DNA of 64,000 bases, taken from contig CALUPO010000009.1 of NCBI GenBank assembly GCA_944322675.1, positions 1-64,000 on the forward strand. The letters run 5' to 3'. This document shows positions 34,143-41,852 of this stretch, one piece after another; within the stretch, counting starts at the first letter, position 1, and each line of letters starts with the position of its first letter. Under the pieces are notes generated by a model. It did not search any database, had not been told where the DNA came from, and worked only from the letters and a program-made list of their open reading frames with translations. The position numbers and the translations under genes are program-made. This DNA is from Candidatus Gastranaerophilales bacterium (lineage in GTDB: Bacteria; Cyanobacteriota; Vampirovibrionia; Gastranaerophilales; Gastranaerophilaceae).

Positions 34143-34381
34143 ATGAGTATTAGAGATGATGTAAAATATTTATTATTTGAGAATAATGTCACAATGACCC
34201 AACTTGCTGAAGTATTGACTAAACGTACGGAAAAAACTATACAATAGGAAGCCTTTCTAAAAAATTAGTTCGCAATTTTTTACGTGCTGATGAATACAAA
34301 CTAATTGCTCAAATTTTAGGCTATGAAGTTAAACTTATTAAAAAATACCCTTCCACAATAAAGCCTAAAAATAAAGAGTAG
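34143..34381 (+). pseudogene. HTH-like small protein, frameshifted
   Basis: The ATG frame reads MSIRDDVKYLLFENNVTMTQ, then LAEVLTKRTEK, and stops at TAG 34245-34247 after 34 aa. One base out of register, the frame continues as YTIGSLSKKLVRNFLRADEY then KLIAQILGYEVKLIKK to TAG 34379-34381. Together these make a coherent ~80-aa HTH-like protein, joined if one A is added to the A6 run at 34231-34236 or if ribosomes slip back one base there. It is most simply a pseudogene or a sequencing indel. No good ribosome binding site precedes it. The 3' end is repeated 545 bp downstream. Confidence 0.65.
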
Positions 34382-34425
34382 AAATAGAAAAATTATTTAT
34401 AAAATCCAAAGCCACATTAACAAAC

Positions 34426-34454
34426 TTTATTTTTATACATATTTTCGGTATGAT
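34426..34454 (+). promoter_or_regulatory. sense promoter of small-peptide cassette 1
   Basis: TTTATT, 17 bases, TATGAT. The homologous positions in unit 2 (34971-34999) read TTTACT and TATAAT at the same spacing, supporting function. Predicted start near 34461, leaving a 5' leader of about 120 nt. Confidence 0.55.
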
Positions 34455-34492
34455 GAAATAAAATTGTACATTTAAAATTTAATAAAAGTTTT

Positions 34493-34744
34493 AAAAAGGT
34501 AGGGTTTAGTTTCTACAGAATACAAAACTCCTCTTCTTACGTCTTATTTGTTAAATAAAAAATGAAGAAAGGAGGTTGCGTATGAGTGATTTATTATTGT
34601 TAATTCTTCTAATTTATTTAGCTAGAAAAAATAATAAAGAGCTATTTATAATCTTAATGATTATTATAGCCCTTAAATATTAAATTACCTGTAGAAACTA
34701 AAAGTTAAATCGGGTACCAACCGAATTTAACGCCCTACCTTTTT
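34493..34744 (+). ncRNA. structured RNA enclosing peptide ORF 1 (candidate type I toxin mRNA)
   Basis: The ends pair perfectly over 12 bp (AAAAAGGTAGGG 34493-34504 with CCCTACCTTTTT 34733-34744). Just inside, TAGTTTCTACAG (34507-34518) pairs with CTGTAGAAACTA (34689-34700). A 3' hairpin GTTAAATCGG...CCGAATTTAAC lies at 34704-34731. CTCCTCTTCTT (from about 34529) is complementary to the Shine-Dalgarno region AAGAAAGGAGG. The final T5 may terminate transcription. Confidence 0.65.
34582..34683 (+). CDS. 33-aa hydrophobic peptide (candidate type I toxin)
   Basis: MSDLLLLILLIYLARKNNKE followed by a second hydrophobic segment ending LKY: two short hydrophobic helices (residues 4-13 and 21-31) around a charged hinge. 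A strong AAAGGAGG sits 8 bases before the ATG. The peptide is small, membrane-seeking and translated from an RNA that can mask its own ribosome binding site, as in type I toxin mRNAs such as hok, Ldr or AapA. I do not recognise it as any known toxin. Its paralogue in unit 2 keeps the pattern but differs at many residues. Confidence 0.65.
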   Translation: MSDLLLLILLIYLARKNNKELFIILMIIIALKY

Positions 34745-34772
34745 ATTATATCATTTTTTATATTTTTTTCAA
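34745..34772 (-). promoter_or_regulatory. convergent (antisense) promoter, cassette 1
   Basis: On the minus strand TTGAAA (34772-34767), a 16-base spacer and TATAAT (34750-34745). The predicted start is near 34738, inside the 3' pairing arm of the sense RNA, so the transcript would be antisense to the peptide mRNA. The element is conserved in unit 2. Confidence 0.6.
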
Positions 34773-34850
34773 TATACAAAAAAAATATGAATAAATGCAA
34801 AAAATTTAAACCATTCAAAGATGTAAGCAATTATATTTGTTATAATTAAC

Positions 34851-34926
34851 TGCTCAAATTTTAGGCTACGAAGTTAAACTTATTAAAAAATACCCTTCCA
34901 CAATAAAGCCTAAAAATAAAGAGTAG
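34851..34926 (+). pseudogene. 3' remnant of the HTH-like gene
   Basis: Repeats the final 25 codons of the HTH-like gene (AQILGYEVKLIKKYPSTIKP to TAG) with one silent change (GGCTAC for GGCTAT) and no start. It is a by-product of the tandem duplication and marks its left junction. Confidence 0.8.
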
Positions 34927-34970
34927 AAATAGAAAAATTATTTATAAAATCCAAAGCCACATTAACAAAC

Positions 34971-34999
34971 TTTACTTTTATACATATTTTCGCTATAAT
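34971..34999 (+). promoter_or_regulatory. sense promoter of small-peptide cassette 2
   Basis: TTTACT, 17 bases, TATAAT, closer to consensus than in unit 1. Predicted start near 35006. Confidence 0.6.
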
Positions 35000-35038
35000 G
35001 AAAGAAAATTGTACATTTAAAATTTAATAAAAGTTTAT

Positions 35039-35285
35039 AAAAAGGTAGGGTTTAGTTTCTATAGAATACAAAACTCCTCTTCTTACGTCTTATTTTGAAG
35101 AAATCGAGGAAAGGAGGTTACGTATGGTTGAAAATATTTTGTTTTTAATTTTGCTTATTAAATTGGCAAATAAAAATACAAAAGAGCTAATTCTGATTTT
35201 GGTAATCATATTAGCTCTAAATATTTAAATACCTGTAGAAACTAAAAGTTAAATCGGCTCGCAACCGTATTTAACACCCTACCTT
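35039..35285 (+). ncRNA. structured RNA enclosing peptide ORF 2 (candidate type I toxin mRNA)
   Basis: End pairing AAGGTAGGG (35042-35050) with CCCTACCTT (35277-35285), inner pairing TAGTTTCTATAG (35053-35064) with CTGTAGAAACTA (35233-35244), and a 3' hairpin GTTAAATCGG...CCGTATTTAAC (35248-35275) whose loop differs from unit 1. CTCCTCTTC in the leader can pair with GGAAAGGAG before the ORF. The terminal T-run of unit 1 is replaced by TTCCT, so termination may differ. Confidence 0.65.
35124..35228 (+). CDS. 34-aa hydrophobic peptide (candidate type I toxin, paralogue)
   Basis: MVENILFLILLIKLANKNTK followed by ELILILVIILALNI: the same two-helix plan as the 33-aa peptide, with a KNTKE hinge where the other has KNNKE. 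GGAAAGGAGG precedes the ATG by 8 bases. Divergence inside the ORF exceeds that of the flanking RNA, yet the frame, hydrophobic pattern and hinge are kept, which argues for selection on the peptide. Membrane activity is inferred from composition only. Confidence 0.65.
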   Translation: MVENILFLILLIKLANKNTKELILILVIILALNI

Positions 35286-35288
35286 CCT

Positions 35289-35316
35289 ATTATACCATTT
35301 TTTATATTTTTTTCAA
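35289..35316 (-). promoter_or_regulatory. convergent (antisense) promoter, cassette 2
   Basis: Minus-strand TTGAAA (35316-35311), 16-base spacer, TATAAT (35294-35289), identical to the unit 1 element. It would start near 35282 and run antisense into the peptide RNA. Confidence 0.6.
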
Positions 35317-35398
35317 TATACAAAAAATTATTAGAAAAATTAAGTAAAAGCTAAAACAATTGTACAATCAAACTATAATATTTCGGTTTATAAATTAA

Positions 35399-36847
35399 CT
35401 ACATTTCATGTGATGTTTCATTTTGATATAAAACAACACGATTGCGTCCCTGTTCTTTTGCCTGATATAATGCTTCATCAGCTTTTTTATATAAATCTTT
35501 AGGTGTTAAAATTGTATGTTCGTTAAACTCACTCACACCTATGCTTATTGTAACCTGAATTTCTTTTTGGTTGCTATATACCTGTTGAATATCTATCTTT
35601 TCACTTTCAACTTTTTTACGTAGACGCTCAGCTACAAATTTAGCTTCTTCAATTGTTGTATATGGAAGCAAAATACAAAATTCTTCTCCTCCATAACGTG
35701 ATGCCGTATCATATTCACGCAATTGAGATTCAATTATTGATGCAACTTTTTTTAGCACAATGTCTCCGGCAATGTGTCCATATGTATCATTAATTTTTTT
35801 AAAATAGTCAATATCTGTCATCATGCAACACAACTTCTTATTTTTACGTTTTGCAGTTGCAAATTCCTGATTTAAACGTATTTCAAACTGTCGACGGTTA
35901 TTTAAACCTGTTAAAGCATCCATTGTTGCATGTTTTAATATTTCAGAATACATATTTGCCCTGCCTATTGTTGTCGAGGATTGATTCGCTAGTTGAAGTA
36001 AATATGTTACCTCTCTCTCATTTAAAGGATAAACATTTGATGAAGCCACGATAGCCCCAAGTATTTTATTTTCATTTTTTAATGGAAAAATTGCTATTTT
36101 TTTATCCTTAGATATTATATACTCATCCTCAATTTTAACCGTATCAAGCATATTTATTATATTTTCATCCTTGCAAGATAAAGGCCATAAAAGATTATAT
36201 TTGTTATTGTCATCTTTTAAAAATACATATATCAAATGATTTGCAATAAATCTATCAATCATTTCACCTATTATGGGAATGATATAATTAAGCTCATACT
36301 GATTTTCAATAATTTTTGCTATATTCTTCATAGCATCATAAAATTTTACATTGATTTGCATTTGACTATTTAAAAGATTATTTAATACCGCAGATGAAAT
36401 TTGAGATAATACAACCTCAAATGTTTTTATTATATTATTTTCAAATTTTTTAATATCAATATTTTCAAGCTCTAAAAAAGCAAATGTTTTTCCATATTTT
36501 TTAAATGGGATGTAAACTTTATCATTTAGTTTTAAATTTTGAATTGTTGAAAATTCACAAACATTATCATTCATTATAATATATTTTTTTTTATTATCCG
36601 TTTCATTAATTTTTTCATTAAAATTGTTAAATAATTTTTGACAATTTTCATCAAGTATAATCCAATTTTTTTCAATATCTTTATAAATATTATTTCCTGA
36701 TATATCCATTACATATATTTTAAATTTAGTTGTAAATAAATATTTACCAAAAGTTATCCTTAGATTGTCAATAACTTTATTTATATCATAAGAGCTATTT
36801 AAATTATTTGTTATATCATATATAAAATTTAAATTAATATTTTCCAT
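35399..36847 (-). CDS. diguanylate cyclase with GAF-like sensor region
   Basis: 482 aa. The C-terminal GGDEF domain (about 315-475) starts DALTGLNNRRQFE and has an intact active-site loop RYGGEEF; ITISIGVSEFNE follows. The N-terminal 300 residues contain two GAF-like stretches (around 20-150 and 165-300, with PFKKYGKTFAFLELE and FPLKNENKILGAIVASS). There is no membrane helix, so it is probably a cytosolic sensor making c-di-GMP. No clear RxxD inhibitory site was noted. It is the last gene of a minus-strand run with a TPR protein and a methyltransferase. Confidence 0.9.
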   Translation of the reverse strand: MENINLNFIYDITNNLNSSYDINKVIDNLRITFGKYLFTTKFKIYVMDISGNNIYKDIEKNWIILDENCQKLFNNFNEKINETDNKKKYIIMNDNVCEFSTIQNLKLNDKVYIPFKKYGKTFAFLELENIDIKKFENNIIKTFEVVLSQISSAVLNNLLNSQMQINVKFYDAMKNIAKIIENQYELNYIIPIIGEMIDRFIANHLIYVFLKDDNNKYNLLWPLSCKDENIINMLDTVKIEDEYIISKDKKIAIFPLKNENKILGAIVASSNVYPLNEREVTYLLQLANQSSTTIGRANMYSEILKHATMDALTGLNNRRQFEIRLNQEFATAKRKNKKLCCMMTDIDYFKKINDTYGHIAGDIVLKKVASIIESQLREYDTASRYGGEEFCILLPYTTIEEAKFVAERLRKKVESEKIDIQQVYSNQKEIQVTISIGVSEFNEHTILTPKDLYKKADEALYQAKEQGRNRVVLYQNETSHEM

Positions 36848-36876
36848 AAATTAAGCTCCTTAGTTTTGCTGTTTAA

Positions 36877-37911
36877 TTAAAAAAATAAATTTTTACCTTC
36901 ACAAACTTCCATATTATTATTCATAGCTTCATCAAATTCATCAGACACAACAACTTTTCCGTCAATATAAGTCAAATTTCCATCCTTTGAAGTTTCACCA
37001 TTTGATAAATGTTCAACAAGATAATTATAATCACCTGAAACAACCAACCTTTGACTTACTTCGTTTAATATGTCAAAAATATACCGGCTTACTTTTGCAT
37101 TGCCATTTACATCCATAATCAAAACAGCTTTTTCTAGTTCATTATATGATTCTTTAAATCTTTTCATTTTTTTTAGCATTATTGCAAGATTATAATGTGC
37201 TTCATATTCAAGCGGTTTTAATTCAATAGCCTTACAATAATTTTGTCCTGCTTCTTTATAATTGCCAAGCATATGATTAACAATAGCCAAATTAAAGAAA
37301 GTATTATAATCAGATTCCAAAAAATTTAATGCATTTTCATACATTTCTTTTGCTTTATTTAAGTTTTCATTTTTAATATAATTATCTTCTGTTAATAAAG
37401 ACAATGCTCTATAGCTCAATCCCATATTATAATATGCAAGTCCTTTATTTTTTATTGTTGTTTCTTTATTGTTAAATATAAAAGGTATGCTTATTATTGC
37501 CACTTTTGCATCTGTAGCTTGCTTATATTGTTTTATTGCTTCTTCATAATTTTGCATCTGATTAGCTAAAATAAGTGCATAGTTAATTCTGCAAATTAAA
37601 AATTCCGGTTTATATTTTAAAGCAAGAAGATAAGCATCCGCAGCTGAAAAATAATCCTCATAAGCAACATAAATATTCCCTAAGTTATTTGCAGCAAGAT
37701 AATGCCCCGGATATTTTGCAAGCCCAAGTTTATAAAAATTAATAGCATTGACAAGATCTCTTTTTTTATATGCCTTATCACCAAGATAAATATAATAATA
37801 ACCCTTTGCTTTTTCAATTTGTTTTGTAAAAAATCCAAAATAAAAAAATACTATAAAAAGTAAAATTAATAGAAAAAATAATGAAAATATATTTTTTATA
37901 AATTTCTTCAT
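36877..37911 (-). CDS. TPR-repeat protein with N-terminal membrane anchor
   Basis: 344 aa. One membrane helix (about residues 8-27) is followed by tandem tetratricopeptide repeats, recognisable from AINFYKLGLAKYPGHYLAANNLGNIY onward, with units around 50, 85, 160, 195, 220 and 250. The C-terminus is a short acidic segment. TPRs mediate protein binding; facing the periplasm or cytoplasm cannot be decided here. It is 5 bp downstream of the methyltransferase gene and 29 bp upstream of the diguanylate cyclase. Confidence 0.85.
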   Translation of the reverse strand: MKKFIKNIFSLFFLLILLFIVFFYFGFFTKQIEKAKGYYYIYLGDKAYKKRDLVNAINFYKLGLAKYPGHYLAANNLGNIYVAYEDYFSAADAYLLALKYKPEFLICRINYALILANQMQNYEEAIKQYKQATDAKVAIISIPFIFNNKETTIKNKGLAYYNMGLSYRALSLLTEDNYIKNENLNKAKEMYENALNFLESDYNTFFNLAIVNHMLGNYKEAGQNYCKAIELKPLEYEAHYNLAIMLKKMKRFKESYNELEKAVLIMDVNGNAKVSRYIFDILNEVSQRLVVSGDYNYLVEHLSNGETSKDGNLTYIDGKVVVSDEFDEAMNNNMEVCEGKNLFF

Positions 37912-37916
37912 AAAAA

Positions 37917-38795
37917 CTATGATACCATATTTGTCTTGGATACGCTAATTATTATTGTATCATTTTTATTTAAAAGTTTTAAAAAAACTGAATACAAATA
38001 ATTTAATAGTTTAAAATCAAATTTTTCCCAAATAATATGTCCCCCGGGTTTATTGTTTATAATCCAATATAGATGATTCATTAAAGTGTATCTTTGAATA
38101 TTTTTTATATAATTTATTTTTAAATTTAAAGTATCCATAAGCAATTTTAACGTTTTGTGATTATACATAAATAAATGACAACTCCAATGAGTAAAGTCTG
38201 CAAATGCTTTATTTTTATATAAAGAAAGCAAAGCATCATCACAATTTGGCACTTCAATAATCAACTCACCGTCTTTTTTTAATTTACTTATCAAATTTAA
38301 TATTAAATCATTTGGATTTTTTATATGTTCCAGAACATGAAACATAGTTATATAATCAAATTTACCTTGTTTTTTATTTATATCATCGTATACAATTATG
38401 TTATTTTCTTTGAAATATTCTTTTAAATTTTTTTGTTTTTCAACACCACAAACGTCACCTGTTATGTTAGAGCATAATTTAATAAATCCTCCAATGCCAC
38501 AACCAAAGTCACAAACGGATTTATTTTTAATTTTATTTTTAAGAAATTTAAATCGTCTTAAATCATCATTATAACTTTTATTTTCCCAATGTTTAAAATC
38601 ATTTTTTAAATTTTCACAAGAATGCATATTGCCATTTTCATAAAAATTTTTATTTATATGTTCAAACGTTGATAAAAAATATAAACCACAATTTTTACAT
38701 TGCAAGACCGATATTTTGTCATTATCTCTAAGTTTATATGAAGTAAGGTTTATATCCTCACAATCACACAAATGGCATTTATTATTTTTTTTCAC
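37917..38795 (-). CDS. class I SAM-dependent methyltransferase with N-terminal zinc site
   Basis: 292 aa. An N-terminal Cys array (CHLCDCEDIN and LQCKNCGLYFL, residues about 6-42) suggests a zinc knuckle. The methyltransferase domain begins near residue 90 with VCDFGCGIGGFIKL (SAM motif I), then YITMFHVLEHIKNPNDLILN and GELIIEVPNCDDALL. This layout is common in enzymes that methylate sugars or lipids for surface polymers, but the substrate is unknown. It is the first gene of a three-gene unit. Confidence 0.85.
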   Translation of the reverse strand: MKKNNKCHLCDCEDINLTSYKLRDNDKISVLQCKNCGLYFLSTFEHINKNFYENGNMHSCENLKNDFKHWENKSYNDDLRRFKFLKNKIKNKSVCDFGCGIGGFIKLCSNITGDVCGVEKQKNLKEYFKENNIIVYDDINKKQGKFDYITMFHVLEHIKNPNDLILNLISKLKKDGELIIEVPNCDDALLSLYKNKAFADFTHWSCHLFMYNHKTLKLLMDTLNLKINYIKNIQRYTLMNHLYWIINNKPGGHIIWEKFDFKLLNYLYSVFLKLLNKNDTIIISVSKTNMVS

Positions 38796-38821
38796 ATTAA
38801 AAACCTTTTTTAAAATTAAAA

Positions 38822-38844
38822 TACAAGAGTTAAAAACTCTTGTA
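38822..38844 (-). terminator. intrinsic terminator after tRNA-Met
   Basis: A perfect 10-bp stem TACAAGAGTT/AACTCTTGTA with a 3-base loop. Reading on the minus strand it is followed by TTTTAATTTT. It lies 41 bp past the tRNA 3' end. Confidence 0.75.
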
Positions 38845-38885
38845 AACTATGCTGCATTTTAGATAAAACTTAAAAACTCAAAAAC

Positions 38886-38957
38886 TGGGCCCGGCAGGAT
38901 TCGAACCTGCGACCAAAGGATTATGAGTCCTCTGCGCTACCGCTGCGCCACAAGCCC
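38886..38957 (-). tRNA. tRNA-Met(CAT)
   Basis: On the minus strand GGGCTTG pairs with CGGGCCC (two T-G wobbles), discriminator A. The anticodon loop CTCATAA gives CAT; T-loop TTCGAAT. The acceptor begins with a G-C pair, as in elongator or lysidine-type tRNAs, so tRNA-Ile2 is an alternative. CCA is not encoded. Confidence 0.85.
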
Positions 38958-39007
38958 ATATCATATAATTAACATATCATTTATAAACACCTATGTCAAG
39001 CGTTTTT

Positions 39008-41782
39008 CTATTTTAATTTCTTTAAAGAAGATAAGAAATTGTTATGTTCAACATCACCATCAACTTTTGTTAAAAATATCTGACAATCTTTTTCGTCAGC
39101 ATCAATTTCAGGTATTTGGCTTAATTCTGCGGCATAGTAATGTGCATCACTTCGACTGCTTAGCGGTATTCTGTTTGCAAGACTATTCAAAGAGAGGTTG
39201 CGTAAAAAACCGCCGACACCCTTATTTTTATTGCTAAATTTGGTGTAAATTCTTAATATAGTATCACTATTTTCAATATTATAACAACCAACTATATAAC
39301 TTGCAAGTTGTGGAGCCTGGGATTTTATTTTTAATAATTCAACTACATTATTTTTAATAAAAAGCTCACCTTGTATATTGTCAAATTTACCTTCAGGAAT
39401 ATTAATAATATCAGAAATAACTGATGGACTTACCATAACAAAAGGATTACGAAATAGTGCTGCCAGTTTCAAAACATACTCAACCAAACCTATTTTCTGT
39501 ATTTGACCATCTTTCACCAAAAACTTTATTGAACCATTTAATTTTAAAGATTCATCCGTATTTAACTCAATTAAACCACTTGCTTTTCCAGCAATTTCAC
39601 GACTTAAATTTAATAAAGATGAGGACATAATATCAGAATTAACATCCTTTATTCCAAGTCTTATGTTATATTTATGTTTTTTTAAGTCACAAAAAACTTT
39701 TAAAGTTGAAATACCTTCTGCTATATCAAACTTATTTGACTTTAATTCAAGCACATTATTCTTATCTAAAGTTAAATTTGCTGCAAGATTGCCAAAATTT
39801 ATATCCTTATATTTTCCTTTGTCAAGCCTTAGAATACATCTTTCAATAATTAAATCATTAACATCAAAAGTAACAGATGTATCATCGACATTTTCCTTAA
39901 TATCATTTTCATATGCTAATTCTTTATTATCAGTAACACTTGATGTGTTCTGAGCATTGAATGACTGTAATAATCTATCAACATTAATGCTATCAAGCTT
40001 AAAATCAACGTTTTTAACAACAATCGGAAACATTATAGCATTTTTAATATTGCCCTTAAAACTATATTTGGAACGTTTATATCCACCATCAGCAATAATG
40101 TTTATCAAATTATCGTCTGTTTCAATTTTTGCACTTTTTATGCTCAATCTTTGTTGCGGTATTCTTACATCATTTGCCTGCATTTGACCTTTAATTTTAG
40201 GATATTGTTCATTATTAACAAATCCTAAATTTCCTGAAAACTTACCGCCTTTAAATACCTTTTGACCTATAAATACATTTAAAAACTCACTTGGAAGAGG
40301 ATTTGGTATATCAAAACTAAAATCTTTTACAACCGGTATTGGTTGAGAACAATCTATATTACCGTTTAAAACCATAACAGGTTTAGCTTTTACACCCTTT
40401 TTTAATACTGAAGCTATATAATAATTTATATTTTTTATATTTAAGATATTATTTTCAAAAGCTAAATCAGCTTTTAAAGCTCTATCATAATTTTTGGGTG
40501 AAAATGAAGCACCTTCAATTAATATATCATCTCCCTTTGCAACTTTTGCAGCCATTGTGATATCTATTTTATTATTTAATGATTTTACAAGAATTATGCT
40601 CGGTGCTTCACCAATCATTTCCATTTTTGCATTTATCATTTTTGATAGATAATTTTTAGTAAAATCATTTGTAATACTTGTTTTTATACTTAGATTAGTT
40701 TCGCAAGTTCTTGTATAATCTTTAATTTTACCTTCCAAAGTTGCTTTATTTAACTTTTGATTGCCATAATATCCTTCAAAGTCTTTTAAAATTATATCAT
40801 TTGATGATACGGTAATTTTACCCTTTTCAATATTTAAAGGTAAATTATTAACCGGAATAATTTTTAAAGAACTTTTTTTTATATCAATATCACCTTTTAA
40901 ATCATTTTTTGTAATGTTAATTTTAAAATCGAAATTTCCTTTTATATCATCGAAAAATGTAAGCATTTCACTTCCATTATTTATAATTATATTTGAATTT
41001 ACAATATCAACAATATCCTCAACTTTGAATCCATTTGATGTTAAATCAATATTAATACCTTCCTTTTTTGAAGCCATTGCGTTTATATGAACATTTGAAT
41101 TATTTATATTTAATACACAATCATTTACATAAATATACTTATTTTTTAGTAAGACTTTATTCATATCATTAATTGCAAAATGAACAGATTTACCATTTTT
41201 ATTAAGCAACGTGTCAATTTTAAAATGTAAATTACGTCCTTGTTTTTGAGTGTTATCAATATAAAAATCATTAAGTTCAAACTTCAAATCATATCCTGAT
41301 TCAATTTCATAAAGAATAAGACTTTTTTTTAACGTTAAAATTGAATCATAAAAATCAATTTCAAATGGTTGTTTATTTTTTTTGTTTTTACTTTCATCTT
41401 GTGGAAATAAATCAATAAGTTTATTAATATCAGCAAATATATAATCAAGTTCAAAGTGATTTAAAATTAGTTTATTTTTAATTATGTCTTTTATTGAAAT
41501 TTGAGTATTTAAATTTCTAACATCTAAAATATTTTTATTATCTTTGACTATTAAAAATTCGTCAACTTTAAATGAAATATTAGGGGAAAATTCGGTTTTT
41601 AATTTTGGATTTTTAATTTTAAGTTCACAATCAAAGTATTTTTTTACACTATTTTGAGCCAAAGATATAACCTTATTATTAGAAACACACAAAGGTAACA
41701 CTTTTATGTAAAGTGTAAAAAATAAAACAAAAAACAACAAAATAAATGACATACTAAATATTAAAATTTTATTCTTTTTCAT
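39008..41782 (-). CDS. AsmA-like large envelope protein
   Basis: 924 aa with one N-terminal membrane helix (residues 6-26). The rest is repetitive beta-strand sequence of the AsmA/TamB/YhdP kind: VSLAQNSVKKYFDCELKIKNPKLKTEFSPNISFKVDEF at the start, and a conserved C-terminal block near 755-880 (LNLSREIAGKASGLIELN, GQIQKIGLVEYVLKLAALFRN). By family knowledge these proteins span the periplasm as lipid-conducting grooves or affect outer-membrane assembly. It is monocistronic, with tRNA-Met 50 bp downstream. Confidence 0.85.
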   Translation of the reverse strand: MKKNKILIFSMSFILLFFVLFFTLYIKVLPLCVSNNKVISLAQNSVKKYFDCELKIKNPKLKTEFSPNISFKVDEFLIVKDNKNILDVRNLNTQISIKDIIKNKLILNHFELDYIFADINKLIDLFPQDESKNKKNKQPFEIDFYDSILTLKKSLILYEIESGYDLKFELNDFYIDNTQKQGRNLHFKIDTLLNKNGKSVHFAINDMNKVLLKNKYIYVNDCVLNINNSNVHINAMASKKEGINIDLTSNGFKVEDIVDIVNSNIIINNGSEMLTFFDDIKGNFDFKINITKNDLKGDIDIKKSSLKIIPVNNLPLNIEKGKITVSSNDIILKDFEGYYGNQKLNKATLEGKIKDYTRTCETNLSIKTSITNDFTKNYLSKMINAKMEMIGEAPSIILVKSLNNKIDITMAAKVAKGDDILIEGASFSPKNYDRALKADLAFENNILNIKNINYYIASVLKKGVKAKPVMVLNGNIDCSQPIPVVKDFSFDIPNPLPSEFLNVFIGQKVFKGGKFSGNLGFVNNEQYPKIKGQMQANDVRIPQQRLSIKSAKIETDDNLINIIADGGYKRSKYSFKGNIKNAIMFPIVVKNVDFKLDSINVDRLLQSFNAQNTSSVTDNKELAYENDIKENVDDTSVTFDVNDLIIERCILRLDKGKYKDINFGNLAANLTLDKNNVLELKSNKFDIAEGISTLKVFCDLKKHKYNIRLGIKDVNSDIMSSSLLNLSREIAGKASGLIELNTDESLKLNGSIKFLVKDGQIQKIGLVEYVLKLAALFRNPFVMVSPSVISDIINIPEGKFDNIQGELFIKNNVVELLKIKSQAPQLASYIVGCYNIENSDTILRIYTKFSNKNKGVGGFLRNLSLNSLANRIPLSSRSDAHYYAAELSQIPEIDADEKDCQIFLTKVDGDVEHNNFLSSLKKLK

Positions 41783-41852
41783 TTTTTACCTCAAAATTCC
41801 CCTTTTATAAAAAAATTATAACATAATAAATAATTTATGCTATTATAAAATT

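Larger units (their letters stand above)
34305..34785. repeat. tandem duplication, unit 1 (HTH 3' end plus small-peptide cassette)
   Basis: Aligns to 34850-35330 at an offset of 542-546 bp with high identity outside the peptide ORF. It includes the last codons of the HTH-like gene, a promoter, the peptide-coding RNA and the antisense promoter. Flanks are nearly identical while the ORF is clearly diverged. Confidence 0.9.
34850..35330. repeat. tandem duplication, unit 2
   Basis: Second unit of the ~545-bp duplication, complete from the HTH 3' remnant to the antisense promoter. Substitutions in paired segments preserve pairing: TAGTTTCTATAG with CTGTAGAAACTA uses a G-T wobble where unit 1 has C-G. 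Confidence 0.9.

Noticed and set aside
34231-34236. dnaX-like programmed -1 frameshift in the HTH-like gene
   Set aside because: The A6 run is not in the X-XXY-YYZ phase needed for tandem slippage, and no downstream hairpin is evident; pseudogene or indel is simpler.
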